From: Novosphingobium guangzhouense
GTDB taxonomy: Bacteria > Pseudomonadota > Alphaproteobacteria > Sphingomonadales > Sphingomonadaceae
Length of the DNA: 64,000 nt
NCBI RefSeq assembly: GCF_002896965.1
Contig: NZ_LYMM01000073.1
Location: 1-64,000 of the forward strand
Direction of reading: 5' to 3'
In this document: piece by piece, positions 16,811-26,007 of the stretch
Numbering within the stretch: position 1 is the stretch's first letter
How the letters are laid out: every line of letters begins with the position of its first letter
Program-made: the position numbers and the translations under genes
Notes under the pieces: generated by a model
The model's input: the letters and a program-made list of their open reading frames with translations, nothing else
What the model was told of the DNA's origin: nothing
Database searches by the model: none

Positions 16811-17293
16811 TCAGGCGAAGACCTCGCGGTTGTCGTAGAGCACGCTGGGATCGCGCGTCTTGTAGACGAGCGTTCCCGCGACCATGTCGTGCAGGCCCTG
16901 CTTGCGCTCGGTGAAGGCGACCATGATGTAGCCGATGCAGAGCACCAGGCTTGACAGGATCTTGCCAAAGTAACGCCCGGTCGCCCGCGCGAAAGTCAGC
17001 CGCTCGCCACGAAGATCGGTGACGACGACGCCAACCGCCAGCTTGCCGACGGTCGCCTGCAGCTTGGAGCTTTCCATGATCGCGAAGTAGAGCCAGTTGA
17101 TCACCAGAGACGCGCCGATCATGCCGAACATCATCATCCCGAACGCCGCATTTTCACCCGCGCCCATACCGGTCAGCGGCAGCGCAAGACCGACGCCGAA
17201 AATGCCGCCGATGATCGAAGTCGCAATCTGCAGGATGATCGCGTCCAGAATGTAGGCGAGCACGCGCCACCAGAAACCACCATACGGAATCAT
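16811..17293 (-). CDS. RDD-family membrane protein
   Basis: A 160-aa membrane protein of the RDD family: an N-terminal YGGFWWRVLAYILDAIIL segment with the Arg-Asp pattern, about three hydrophobic segments, and a C-terminal QGLHDMVAGTLV motif typical of the family. Some RDD proteins have been linked to ion/proton exchange, but no function can be assigned here. AAGGAAGGGG precedes the ATG. It lies downstream of the TonB receptor on the same strand but beyond a terminator. Confidence 0.88.
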   Translation of the reverse strand: MIPYGGFWWRVLAYILDAIILQIATSIIGGIFGVGLALPLTGMGAGENAAFGMMMFGMIGASLVINWLYFAIMESSKLQATVGKLAVGVVVTDLRGERLTFARATGRYFGKILSSLVLCIGYIMVAFTERKQGLHDMVAGTLVYKTRDPSVLYDNREVFA

Positions 17294-17406
17294 GAATTTC
17301 CCCTTCCTTCACGGCCTGCCCAGCCTGACAATGCGACGCAATTTCACATCGAAATCGGGAAATTACAAAGACTTTCTGCTCCCGAACCCGAAACTGCACA
17401 GAAAGA

Positions 17407-17438
17407 GGGGCGCGAAAGGCCACGCCTTTTCGCGCCCC
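17407..17438. terminator. Stem-loop after the TonB receptor gene
   Basis: GGGGCGCGAAAGG (17407-17419) pairs with the segment ending CGCGCCCC (17425-17438) with one bulge. T-rich sequence follows on both strands. It probably ends the TonB-dependent receptor transcript coming from the right. Confidence 0.75.
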
Positions 17439-17519
17439 TTTTCAAGTCCGCGCCCCGCTTCTCTTGCCGTACCTCCTCCCAGAGACGACACGGCGGGTAC
17501 GCGCTTTACGCGCTCCGGC

Positions 17520-20243
17520 TTAGAACCGGTAGCGCGCCGCCACGCCATAAGTGCGCGGCTGGTTCGGATAGCCCGAGATCGATCCGGGCTGCGCCGGACT
17601 GTCGAAAATCTGCAGGATGGTGCGGTCGTCCAGCAGGTTGCGGCCCCAGACCGTCAGTTCCAGCCCGTTCGCCATCGCATAAGTGAGCGAGGCGTTCATG
17701 TCGTTGATGTCCTGTTTGAATTCCCGCGCGGCCGCGAGTGCGGCGGAAACGTCCGTGACATTGCCCGCGCTGTCCCGGACGACAAGACCGGGCAACCCCT
17801 CCACCAGCCGGAACGGCGCTTCGTAGTGATAGTCGCCACGCAGGATGATGCGATCGCCGCGTGATCCCACCGGCTGCACGAATTCGGCAGAGAACGTCGC
17901 CGACAAGGGCGAGACGCCCGCCGGGGTGGTGCCAGACAAGTCACCGAATGCCGAAAGCTGGAACGTATCGTACTTGGGATCGAGATAAGTCCACGCCATC
18001 GTCAGCGTCAGCTGGTCGATCGGTTTGGCCGATCCCTCGAACTCGATGCCGAAGGCGGACTGTTTGCCTGCGTTCGCCAGGAAGAAGCCCGATCCGGTGA
18101 AGATGTTCGACTGGAAGTTCCGGATCTCCTGCTTGAACACCGCGACGTTTGCGGACACGATCCCCCAGTTGCCCTTGATACCCGCTTCGTAGACGGTCGA
18201 ATTTTCGGCATTGGCGAAGCGGCTGCCCGCGGTAAGGTTGGTCACCGCCAGTCCCTGCGCGCGCAGTTCCACAAGGTCCGCCGGCGTCGGTCGGCTATCG
18301 CGCGAAAGGTTGATTGAGGCCGCCTTGTACCCGGTCGCATAGGCTGCGTAGAAGTTGACCGTCGGCGTCACGTCCCAGGCCACGCGGGCGGTATAGCTGA
18401 AATCGCCGTCGCTTACCCGGCCGGCCTCGACCGCGTTGGGCACGTTCATGAAGGGCGGGAAATACTGCAGCGCCCGCAGCGGGTTGAGCGGGTTCACCGC
18501 CGGGTTGCTGGCATTGGCCGACGCATAAGCCGTGGCCCCGGTGTTGATCGCCCCGAATGCCGCCGGGTTGGCCGCCGCAAATGCGCCGATCTCGGCGGCC
18601 GTGGCGCCCCGGCCAAGCGAAAGCGCGTTGCCGATCGTCTGCGACAGCGCCCCCTGATAGAGCAGCTGCTGCCGGAACGGCGCATAAGCCGCCGCATTAA
18701 AGTCGATCCCCGAGAACACATCGTCAGACGTCGTCCCGGTGGAGAACCGCTTCTTGTCGTGGGTGTAATTGAGGCCGCCGGTCACCGTCAGCCCCGGCGC
18801 CACTTCGAAATCCAGCTGCCCGAAGATCGACCACGCCTCGTTCTTGAGCTTGTAGGCTTCGGTAAGGCCCGTGCCTGAACGGAAGAACTGCCCGGTATAC
18901 TTGGCCGGGTTACCCTCGTAGGCACCGAACGCGGTTTCCAGCGCGGGCACACTAAGCGCCCCGCCCGAAAGGCTCTGGACCAGCAGGTTGGCGTAAGGCC
19001 GCGCGTCGTCGCCCCAGAAGACCTCGTTGTTCTGGTCAATCTTCTCGTTGAAGTAATAGCCGCCGACAAGACCGCTGATCCTGTCTCCCAGTTCGAAATT
19101 GGCGCGCAGTTCCTGAGTGAAGGTCTTGATGCGCAGGTCCTGCCAGTTGCGGCCCAGCAGATCGGCGCTGGAGAAATCCGAATCCTGATTGGTCAGCGCA
19201 TTGGTGCGGCGGTAGGACGTGATGGACGTCAGCTTGGTGCCGCCCAGATCGTAGTCGATCTCTCCCGAAATGCCCCAGTTCTCAATCTTGTTGGACGATT
19301 CGAAGTTGTTGTAGACGATATCGTCGTACTTCTCGCCGGGCTGGTTCACCGCGCCGCCAAGCGCGAATATCGCAGCCGTCGGGCTGGCCTGCCGCAAGTT
19401 GACGACGGCGCAGCAGTTCTCGTCGATCTTGCCGTAATCACCGATCAGCCGAAGTTCGAGGCCGTCGTGATTGTCGAACAGCAGTTGCCCGCGCCCGAAC
19501 CAGCGATCGCGCTCGTTCGTGCGGTTACCGGTGGCAAGGTCTTTGACGATGCCGTCGCGCTTGTTCAGCCCTCCCGCAAGGCTGAAGGCGATGTTCTCGC
19601 TCAGTGGCCCGGTGACCATACCCTTGAGAACCATGGCATCATAGTTGCCGTAGCTCGCCTCCACATTGCCACCGAACTGGAACTGCGGTTTCCTGGTGAC
19701 GATAGAGATCACGCCCGCCGACGCGTTCTTGCCGAACAGCGTGGACTGGGGGCCGCGCAGCACCTCGATCCGCTCCACGTCCGGGAAGTCAGCGATCATC
19801 GAGGCCGAGCGCGAACGGTAAACCCCGTCGATGAACAGGCCGACCGAAGGTTCGATCCCTGCGTTGTTCGCACCGTTGCCGAAGCCGCGGATGTAGAAAT
19901 TGGTGTTGGCGCTGGACTGCAGCTGGTTGACGCGCAGCGAAGGCACCAGCGTCTGCAAGTCCTTCAGATCGCGCATCTGCGCCCGTTCCAGCGTGGCCCC
20001 GCTCGTCACCGACACCGCGACGGGCACGTCCTGCAACGTCTGCTCCCGCTTGGTCGCGGTGACGATGATGGTATCGGTGTACTGTTCCTGATCGGGCTGA
20101 GCCGCCGCGTCCTGGGCAAGAGCACCCGGCGCCCACAAGGCTGCGGATACGGTTGCAAGCAATGCCGCTTTGGCTGCCACAACCCCGCGTTCGTTGAAGA
20201 TGCGCGATTCCCGCGCGCAGATGCCCGCCAAAACACCCTTCAT
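17520..20243 (-). CDS. TonB-dependent outer-membrane receptor
   Basis: A 907-aa receptor that imports a ligand across the outer membrane using TonB energy. A signal peptide ends near LAQDAAAQ; the TonB box region is DTIIVTATKREQTLQDVPVAVSV; a plug domain follows with VERIEVLRGPQSTLFGKNASAGVI; then a long beta-barrel ends in YRF. The extended barrel (over 700 residues) is typical of sphingomonad receptors. Ligand unknown: no siderophore or catabolic genes are adjacent. The ATG at 20243 has AGGGG upstream; the longer open frame to 20303 is less likely. Confidence 0.95.
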   Translation of the reverse strand: MKGVLAGICARESRIFNERGVVAAKAALLATVSAALWAPGALAQDAAAQPDQEQYTDTIIVTATKREQTLQDVPVAVSVTSGATLERAQMRDLKDLQTLVPSLRVNQLQSSANTNFYIRGFGNGANNAGIEPSVGLFIDGVYRSRSASMIADFPDVERIEVLRGPQSTLFGKNASAGVISIVTRKPQFQFGGNVEASYGNYDAMVLKGMVTGPLSENIAFSLAGGLNKRDGIVKDLATGNRTNERDRWFGRGQLLFDNHDGLELRLIGDYGKIDENCCAVVNLRQASPTAAIFALGGAVNQPGEKYDDIVYNNFESSNKIENWGISGEIDYDLGGTKLTSITSYRRTNALTNQDSDFSSADLLGRNWQDLRIKTFTQELRANFELGDRISGLVGGYYFNEKIDQNNEVFWGDDARPYANLLVQSLSGGALSVPALETAFGAYEGNPAKYTGQFFRSGTGLTEAYKLKNEAWSIFGQLDFEVAPGLTVTGGLNYTHDKKRFSTGTTSDDVFSGIDFNAAAYAPFRQQLLYQGALSQTIGNALSLGRGATAAEIGAFAAANPAAFGAINTGATAYASANASNPAVNPLNPLRALQYFPPFMNVPNAVEAGRVSDGDFSYTARVAWDVTPTVNFYAAYATGYKAASINLSRDSRPTPADLVELRAQGLAVTNLTAGSRFANAENSTVYEAGIKGNWGIVSANVAVFKQEIRNFQSNIFTGSGFFLANAGKQSAFGIEFEGSAKPIDQLTLTMAWTYLDPKYDTFQLSAFGDLSGTTPAGVSPLSATFSAEFVQPVGSRGDRIILRGDYHYEAPFRLVEGLPGLVVRDSAGNVTDVSAALAAAREFKQDINDMNASLTYAMANGLELTVWGRNLLDDRTILQIFDSPAQPGSISGYPNQPRTYGVAARYRF

Positions 20244-20557
20244 CGGATCCCCTGTCCCTTCCTGCACGGCTGCCTGCGTCTTGGTGCGCGAAGCTGGCCG
20301 CAATTGGTAAGAGAGGCAGACTATGCTCTTCCGCGCCCGCTCACAATCGGGACCAGTGCATACCTGCGGACAATCTGCATCATTGTTGTACTATCGACAC
20401 ATCTTGTGACAAACTGTGTATGCCGCGATTGATCGCTGCCGCCCCGCCCTGTCTCACTACGCTTGCCGAAATGCCCTCGATCCGCTAAGGGCGCGCCAAT
20501 TTTGCGGTGCAGCACACGATGGCTGGCCGCCCCGGCCCTCGTACAGAGAGAACAACA
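20244..20557. other. Divergent promoter region, TonB receptor / typA
   Basis: 314 bp without a gene. The middle (about 20360-20425) is AT-rich and includes TTGTGACAA (20404-20412), an imperfect 9-base palindrome. TTGTCA on the minus strand there could be a -35 element for the receptor. No terminator or RNA structure is evident. Confidence 0.4.
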
Positions 20558-22390
20558 ATGTCCGCCCCGCTTCCCTTGCGCAATATCGCGATCATTGCGC
20601 ACGTCGACCATGGCAAGACCACCCTCGTCGACCAGCTGTTCCGTCAGTCCGGTACTTTCCGCGAGAACCAGCGCATCGAAGAGCGCGCTATGGACAGCAA
20701 CGATCTCGAAAAGGAACGCGGCATCACCATTCTGGCGAAGCCGACTTCGATCGAGTGGAACGGTCACCGCATCAACATCGTCGACACGCCCGGCCACGCC
20801 GACTTCGGCGCCGAAGTTGAGCGCATCCTCTCGATGGTCGACGGCGTGATCCTGCTGGTCGACAGCTCGGAAGGCGCGATGCCGCAGACCAAGTTCGTCA
20901 CCGGCAAGGCGCTGGGCCTGGGCCTGAAGCCGATCGTCGTCGTCAACAAGATCGACCGTCCCGACGGCCGCCACGCCGAAGTGCTGGACGAAGTGTTCGA
21001 CCTCTTCGTCAGCCTCGACGCGAACGACGAACAGCTCGACTTCCCGACTCTCTACGCTTCGGGCCGTAACGGCTACGCCAGCTACGATCCGGACGCGCGC
21101 GAAGGCACACTGACCCCGCTGTTCGAAAAGATCGTCGAGCACGTCCCCGCGCCGAACCTCGATGTCGACGCACCGTTCTCGTTCCTTGCCACGCTGCTGG
21201 ACCGCGACAACTTCATGGGCCGCGTCCTCACCGGCCGCGTCCAGTCGGGCAAGCTCAAGGTCAACGACCCGATCCGCGCCATCGACGCCGACGGCAAGGT
21301 GATCGAAGTGGGCCGCGCCTCCAAGGTGCTGACCTTCCGCGGCCTTGACCGCGTGCCCGTGGACGAAGCCCGCGCCGGTGACATCATCGCGCTGGCCGGC
21401 CTCGAAAAGGCCACCGTCGCCAACACCATCGCTTCGCCCGAAGTGACCGTGCCGATCAAGGCCCAGCCGATCGATCCGCCGACCCTGGCGATGCGATTCG
21501 CCGTCAACGATTCGCCGCTCGCGGGCCGTGAAGGCGACAAGGTCACCAGCCGCATGATCCGCGACCGCCTGATGCGCGAAGCGGAAACCAACGTCGCCAT
21601 CCGCGTCACCGAATCGGCCGACAAGGACAGCTTCGAAGTTGCCGGCCGCGGCGAACTTCAGCTGGGCGTCGTGATCGAAACCATGCGGCGCGAAGGCTTC
21701 GAACTGGGCATCAGCCGTCCTCGCGTGCTGTTCGGCACCGACGAGAACGGCGGCCGCACCGAACCTTACGAAACCGTCGTGATCGACGTGGACGACGAAT
21801 TCTCGGGCACGGTCGTCGAGAAGATGCAGCGCCGCAAGGCCGAACTGACCGACATGCGTCCGTCGGGTTCGGGCAAGACCCGCATCACCTTCTCGGCTCC
21901 TTCGCGCGGCCTGATCGGCTACCACGGCGAATTCCTTTCGGACACCCGCGGCACCGGCATCATGAACCGCCTGTTCGAGAAGTACGACAGCCACAAGGGC
22001 GCAATCGAAGGCCGCCTCAACGGCGTGCTGATCTCGAACGGCACCGGCGAAGCGGTCGGCTACGCGCTGAACAGCCTTGAAGATCGCGGCATCCTGTTCG
22101 TGAAGCCCCAGGAAAAGATCTACGAAGGCATGATCATCGGCGAAAACGCCAAGCCCGACGATCTGGAAGTGAACCCGATGAAGTCGAAGCAGCTGACGAA
22201 CTTCCGTTCGACCGGCAAGGACGACGCCATCCGCCTCACCCCGCCCAAGGTCATGACGCTGGAACAGGCGATCGCCTACATCGACGACGACGAAATGGTC
22301 GAAGTCACCCCGCAGTCGATCCGTCTGCGCAAGGCGATCCTCGATCCGAACGAGCGCAAGAAGGCAAGCCGCAAGAAGGAAAACACCTGA
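20558..22390 (+). CDS. typA: Translational GTPase TypA/BipA
   Basis: A 610-aa ribosome-associated GTPase of the EF-G class, involved in 50S assembly and stress or cold adaptation. G1 is AHVDHGKT (residues 14-21), the switch I region contains ERGITI, G3 is DTPGHADF, G4 is NKID. The C-terminal BipA-specific domain follows. The start ATG at 20558 gives MSAPLPLRNIAIIAHVDHG, the usual terminus. It is followed by a stem-loop terminator. Confidence 0.97.
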   Translation: MSAPLPLRNIAIIAHVDHGKTTLVDQLFRQSGTFRENQRIEERAMDSNDLEKERGITILAKPTSIEWNGHRINIVDTPGHADFGAEVERILSMVDGVILLVDSSEGAMPQTKFVTGKALGLGLKPIVVVNKIDRPDGRHAEVLDEVFDLFVSLDANDEQLDFPTLYASGRNGYASYDPDAREGTLTPLFEKIVEHVPAPNLDVDAPFSFLATLLDRDNFMGRVLTGRVQSGKLKVNDPIRAIDADGKVIEVGRASKVLTFRGLDRVPVDEARAGDIIALAGLEKATVANTIASPEVTVPIKAQPIDPPTLAMRFAVNDSPLAGREGDKVTSRMIRDRLMREAETNVAIRVTESADKDSFEVAGRGELQLGVVIETMRREGFELGISRPRVLFGTDENGGRTEPYETVVIDVDDEFSGTVVEKMQRRKAELTDMRPSGSGKTRITFSAPSRGLIGYHGEFLSDTRGTGIMNRLFEKYDSHKGAIEGRLNGVLISNGTGEAVGYALNSLEDRGILFVKPQEKIYEGMIIGENAKPDDLEVNPMKSKQLTNFRSTGKDDAIRLTPPKVMTLEQAIAYIDDDEMVEVTPQSIRLRKAILDPNERKKASRKKENT

Positions 22391-22456
22391 TTGCCCTCCC
22401 CTTCGCGGTAGGGCTTTAAAAGAGCGATCGCGAAGAGGATGCATCAACGGTTGAAT

Positions 22457-22491
22457 GAAAGGTCGGGGCGCCTCAGGCGCTCCGGCCTTTC
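22457..22491 (+). terminator. Terminator after typA
   Basis: GAAAGG plus CGGGGCGCC pairs with GGCGCTCCG plus CCTTTC (22457-22491), followed by a T-containing tail. It lies 66 bases after the typA stop and just before the YitT-like gene. Confidence 0.75.
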
Positions 22492-22518
22492 GCATTTTGA
22501 AGCAGGGGCACGGCTGCA

Positions 22519-23196
22519 ATGACGACTTCCCGCATACCTTCCGGCGCGCCCAAGGCCGCTGCTCCCAAGGACACTGGCTCCAAGCACACTGGCCCCAACG
22601 GGCCGACACCGCACGGGCATGGAGAGGATATCTACGCGCTCTTCATCGGGACCATCCATCTTGCGGTAGGTCTGGTGCTGCTGCGGGCGGCCGGGCTTGC
22701 GACAGGCGGCGTCGCGGGGGTGGCGCTGGTGCTGAGCTACGCGACCGGGTGGCCCGTGGGCCTGCTTTATGCAGCCATATCGGCGCCGCTGATGGCGATC
22801 ACCCTTCGCTCGATGAGCTGGATGTTCCTGATCAAGACCTCGGTGGTAACGCTGGGCCTGTTCGCGATGACCGCGTTCGCACCCCTGGGCATCGAAATCG
22901 CCTGGGTAAGCGACCCGGTGGCCGCAATCGTGGGCGGCAGCGTGATCGGCTTGGGAGCCCTTGCGCTGGCGCGGCACGGCGCGGCCACCGGCGGATCGGG
23001 TGCGCTGGTGCTCTGGCTCTATCGCACGCGCGGGTGGAATGCCGGGCGCACGCAGCTGATCATCGACGGGTCCGTGCTGCTGTTCGCCGCTTCGCGCCTT
23101 GATGCGGTACGGATGGGCTGGTCGCTGCTGGGCGTGGCGGCCACCGCAGGCATCCTGTGGGCATGGCACCGGCCGGGCCGTTATACCGGCTACTGA
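22519..23196 (+). CDS. YitT-family (DUF161) membrane protein
   Basis: A 225-aa membrane protein. A polar, proline- and lysine-rich N-terminus of about 35 residues precedes five to six hydrophobic segments. The segment ATGGVAGVALVLSYATGWPVGLLY fits the GG-T/V-x-G motif of the YitT/DUF161 family. Most family members carry a C-terminal DUF2179 domain, which is absent here. Function unknown. A terminator follows the stop. Confidence 0.75.
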   Translation: MTTSRIPSGAPKAAAPKDTGSKHTGPNGPTPHGHGEDIYALFIGTIHLAVGLVLLRAAGLATGGVAGVALVLSYATGWPVGLLYAAISAPLMAITLRSMSWMFLIKTSVVTLGLFAMTAFAPLGIEIAWVSDPVAAIVGGSVIGLGALALARHGAATGGSGALVLWLYRTRGWNAGRTQLIIDGSVLLFAASRLDAVRMGWSLLGVAATAGILWAWHRPGRYTGY

Positions 23197-23201
23197 CACG
23201 A

Positions 23202-23233
23202 AAAGGGCGCGGCCGCAGGCAGCCGCGCCCTTT
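23202..23233. terminator. Bidirectional terminator between YitT-like and porin genes
   Basis: A perfect 12-bp stem AAAGGGCGCGGC (23202-23213) with GCCGCGCCCTTT (23222-23233) between two convergent genes. It gives a T-tract on either strand. Confidence 0.85.
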
Positions 23234-23251
23234 CCCGTTATACGGCTGTGA

Positions 23252-24097
23252 TCAGAACGCTGCGGACAGCGAGAACACGACGGTCGATCCGGCGATGGTC
23301 GAGCCGTTCTTGGTCGAAGAGAAGTTCGGCTGCAGATAAGCCGATTCCGACTTCGAGATGTCGGTATCGACATAGGCCACGCCCAGCACCACGGGCCCTA
23401 CGGCAAGATCGGCGCCCAGCATCCAGTCGACATAGCTGCCGGTCGGCGCAACGCTGGTGCCATTGGGGCCAAGGCCCGCGTTACCGTCGGAATAGCCAAG
23501 GTGCGCCTTGAGGGTCACCGGCGTGTTGGGAATCCCTGCGCTGGCATCGGTCCAGAGGTAGAAGTTGTCCGACTTGGCACCGGGGGCATCCGGCACGCCG
23601 TCCGCATAGGCGTCAGCGTCGTAGTACCAGCGACCAAGGGCCTGCTGCTTGGGCGCATAAGCCGCACCGACCAGCAGGCTGGCCGGGCCGACCGTGCCCG
23701 AAACCTTGACGTAGGGCTCCGCGAAATCCGTCTCCGAAGCGCCGCCCGGATACATGTACCAGGTCACGCCCACGTCGACCTTCAGGCCCGGCGTCACTTC
23801 AGCCGCGAAACCGCCATAGATGTCGAGTTCGGTGTTCGAACCGCCGAAGGTGCCCCAACCGGAAAGGTTCGAACCCCAGGTGCCCACATAAAGTCCACTG
23901 GCATGGGTGACCGACACGCCGCCCTGCACGGCCAGTTCCTTGTCGGACTGGGAAACGCCACGGAAGCGGTAATCGGTGACGAGCGCGACGCTGCCTGCGA
24001 CGGTGAATTCGCTGGGGGCTTCCTCCTGCGCCATCGCGGGAGTCGCAGCGAATGCAGCTGCGAGGCCGGCGACGCCGGCAAAGAGACGAAACTTCAT
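23252..24097 (-). CDS. TorF-family putative outer-membrane porin
   Basis: A 281-aa outer-membrane beta-barrel. A signal peptide ends at AMAQ. The mature part begins with the family pattern SVALVTDYRFRGVSQSDKELAVQGGV, alternates through amphipathic strands (GLYVGTWGSN, TELDIYGG) and ends in aromatic SLSAAF. This matches the conserved proteobacterial family annotated as TorF or TIGR02001. It likely forms a channel; substrate unknown. GAGGGTG precedes the ATG. Confidence 0.88.
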   Translation of the reverse strand: MKFRLFAGVAGLAAAFAATPAMAQEEAPSEFTVAGSVALVTDYRFRGVSQSDKELAVQGGVSVTHASGLYVGTWGSNLSGWGTFGGSNTELDIYGGFAAEVTPGLKVDVGVTWYMYPGGASETDFAEPYVKVSGTVGPASLLVGAAYAPKQQALGRWYYDADAYADGVPDAPGAKSDNFYLWTDASAGIPNTPVTLKAHLGYSDGNAGLGPNGTSVAPTGSYVDWMLGADLAVGPVVLGVAYVDTDISKSESAYLQPNFSSTKNGSTIAGSTVVFSLSAAF

Positions 24098-24465
24098 AGT
24101 CGGAACACCCTCATGTTACTGTTGTAGCATGTTCCGTCCTGCGGCCTGCAAGCCGGGCTCCGCTGCGTGGCGAGCCCGTTTCATGCCGGCTGCTAAGGAA
24201 TATGAAGAAGCCGCGTCTTCATCGTTTCCATATCGTAACGAACTGTTGCCAGAAGCGATCGCGCAACGGGTGTGATTGGATAGACACACAAGCACGCCGG
24301 CACGATATTATCGAGTTTTAATCGCCCGACGTTCGCTCTGCGGCCAAATGGCCCTCGTATCCGCAAAAGAAAGCCGGGCGGAAGCGCGTGCGCTCCGCCC
24401 GGAAGGTTTGCTGGGCCGGGTGTGAGGGTCCCGGCCCGCCAGGTGTATTTATGTCTCGCCCGATG
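24098..24465. other. Intergenic region, porin promoter and SulP terminator
   Basis: 368 bp between two minus-strand genes, with no credible coding sequence. It contains a hairpin (ATGAAGA 24202-24208 with TCTTCAT 24216-24222), an AT-rich tract around 24225-24320 likely to hold the porin promoter, and the terminator at 24374-24402 for the SulP gene. Confidence 0.5.
24374..24402 (-). terminator. Stem-loop after the SulP gene
   Basis: CCGGGCGG pairs with CCGCCCGG around an inner AGCGC/GCGCT stem with one bulged A (24374-24402). On the minus strand it follows the SulP gene and is succeeded by a TTTCTTTT tract. Confidence 0.75.
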
Positions 24466-26007
24466 TCAGACCGGCAGCGGCAAAGGCCGCAGGATCGCAG
24501 CGGGGCCGGTGATCCGGTCAAGCTGTCCGCCCTTGCGGCGGCGACTGATCCATTCGGACAGCGTCTCCGCAGTCGTGTGATCCATCGCGCGCACCCGACC
24601 GAGATCGAGGTGGACAGGACGATCGGCAGGCTGCTTTTCAAGAACGGCATTGAGGCGCGTCAGGCGAACGAATGTCGCCGCGCCATGCAGTTCCACGCGC
24701 GTGGCCTCACCTTCGTCATGCTCGGCCACCTTGAGCCACAGGTGCTTGTAGTGCGGCAGCAGTTCCACGACCGAAAGCGCCAGGCCGACAAGAACGCCGG
24801 TCAGGAGGTCGGTGGTAACCACCAGGACGAACGTTGCCGCCCAGATCGCAGCGGGCAGCGGACCATGCGCCTTGAACAGGTGCGTCACGTGCTTGAGGCT
24901 GACGAGCTTCCAGCCGGTGACCACCAGGACACCGCCCAGCGCCGCCATCGGCACTTCGCGCAGCAGCCAGGGCAGCAGGGCGACGAAGCCAAGGATCCAT
25001 ACGCCGTGCAGGATGGTCGACAACCGGGTCCGTGCGCCTGCCTGCACGTTGGCCGACGAACGCACGATCACGCCCGTCATCGGCAGCGCGCCGAAGACGC
25101 CGCACAGGAAGTTGCCGATGCCCTGCGCGCGCAGTTCCTTGTCGTAATGGGTGCGCACGCCGTCGTGCATGCGATCGACCGCCGCAGCCGACAGCAGCGT
25201 TTCCGCGCTGGCGATGAAGGCTATCGCAATCGCGGCCACGATCAGCGCGGGACGGCCCAGCGGGGCAAACCATTCGGCACTGGTGGGCAGGCTGAAAGCT
25301 GCGGAGATCGAGGCAGGAACCTCGATGCGGGCAACATCAAGACCAAGGCCCCACGCCACCAGCGTCGCCGAAACCACGCCGAGCAACGCGCCCGGAACCA
25401 GGCCCATCGACTTGGGGCGCAGCTTTTCCCAGGCAAGCATCACGGTGATCGTCAGCACCCCGACCAGCAGCGCCATCTCGGTCGCGGCAGCGTTCGAGAA
25501 GTCGAGGCCGAAGACGCGCGCGGGCATCGCCGCAAGGTTCTGCAACCCGCTGGACAAGGGCTTGGCATCGAACAGGATGTGGAACTGACCGATAACGATC
25601 AGCGCGCCGATCCCGGCAAGCATGCCATGGACGACGGCCGGGCTGATCGCCCGGAACAGACCGCCAAGCCTCAGCGCACCGGCGATCAGCTGCAGCACGC
25701 CGGCAAGCAGCAGCACCGGACCAAGCGCTTCGAGCCCGTTCTCGCGAACGAACTCGAAGACGATGACGGCAAGGCCCGCCGCCGGACCACTGACCTGAAG
25801 GGGGGAGCCCGCCAGCAGACCGACGACCACGCCACCGATTATGCCGGTGACGAGCCCCTTCTCAGGGGGCACGCCGGACGCGATGGCGATGCCCATGCAC
25901 AGCGGCATGGCAACCAGGAACACGACGATCGACGCCGTGAAATCCCGACCGAAGTGGGAGAACAGGCCGGAGCGGCCCTCTCCCGTGCTGGCGGGCGGGG
26001 GGATCAT
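24466..26007 (-). CDS. SulP-family anion transporter (probable bicarbonate uptake)
   Basis: A 513-aa membrane transporter of the SulP family with ten or more hydrophobic segments. It includes GIAIASGVPPEKGLVTGIIGG (an N-terminal core helix) and PMTGVIVRSSANVQAGARTRLS. A short STAS-like tail (about residues 425-505) carries HLDLGRVRAMDH. SulP proteins exchange sulfate, bicarbonate or other anions. Here its start overlaps the carbonic anhydrase stop (ATGA), the pairing seen in predicted bicarbonate transporters, so HCO3- is the favoured substrate by inference. Confidence 0.9.
   Translation of the reverse strand: MIPPPASTGEGRSGLFSHFGRDFTASIVVFLVAMPLCMGIAIASGVPPEKGLVTGIIGGVVVGLLAGSPLQVSGPAAGLAVIVFEFVRENGLEALGPVLLLAGVLQLIAGALRLGGLFRAISPAVVHGMLAGIGALIVIGQFHILFDAKPLSSGLQNLAAMPARVFGLDFSNAAATEMALLVGVLTITVMLAWEKLRPKSMGLVPGALLGVVSATLVAWGLGLDVARIEVPASISAAFSLPTSAEWFAPLGRPALIVAAIAIAFIASAETLLSAAAVDRMHDGVRTHYDKELRAQGIGNFLCGVFGALPMTGVIVRSSANVQAGARTRLSTILHGVWILGFVALLPWLLREVPMAALGGVLVVTGWKLVSLKHVTHLFKAHGPLPAAIWAATFVLVVTTDLLTGVLVGLALSVVELLPHYKHLWLKVAEHDEGEATRVELHGAATFVRLTRLNAVLEKQPADRPVHLDLGRVRAMDHTTAETLSEWISRRRKGGQLDRITGPAAILRPLPLPV

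Noticed and set aside
20321-22609. 762-codon minus-strand frame opposite typA
   Set aside because: Antisense shadow of a highly conserved GTPase gene, with no start signal.
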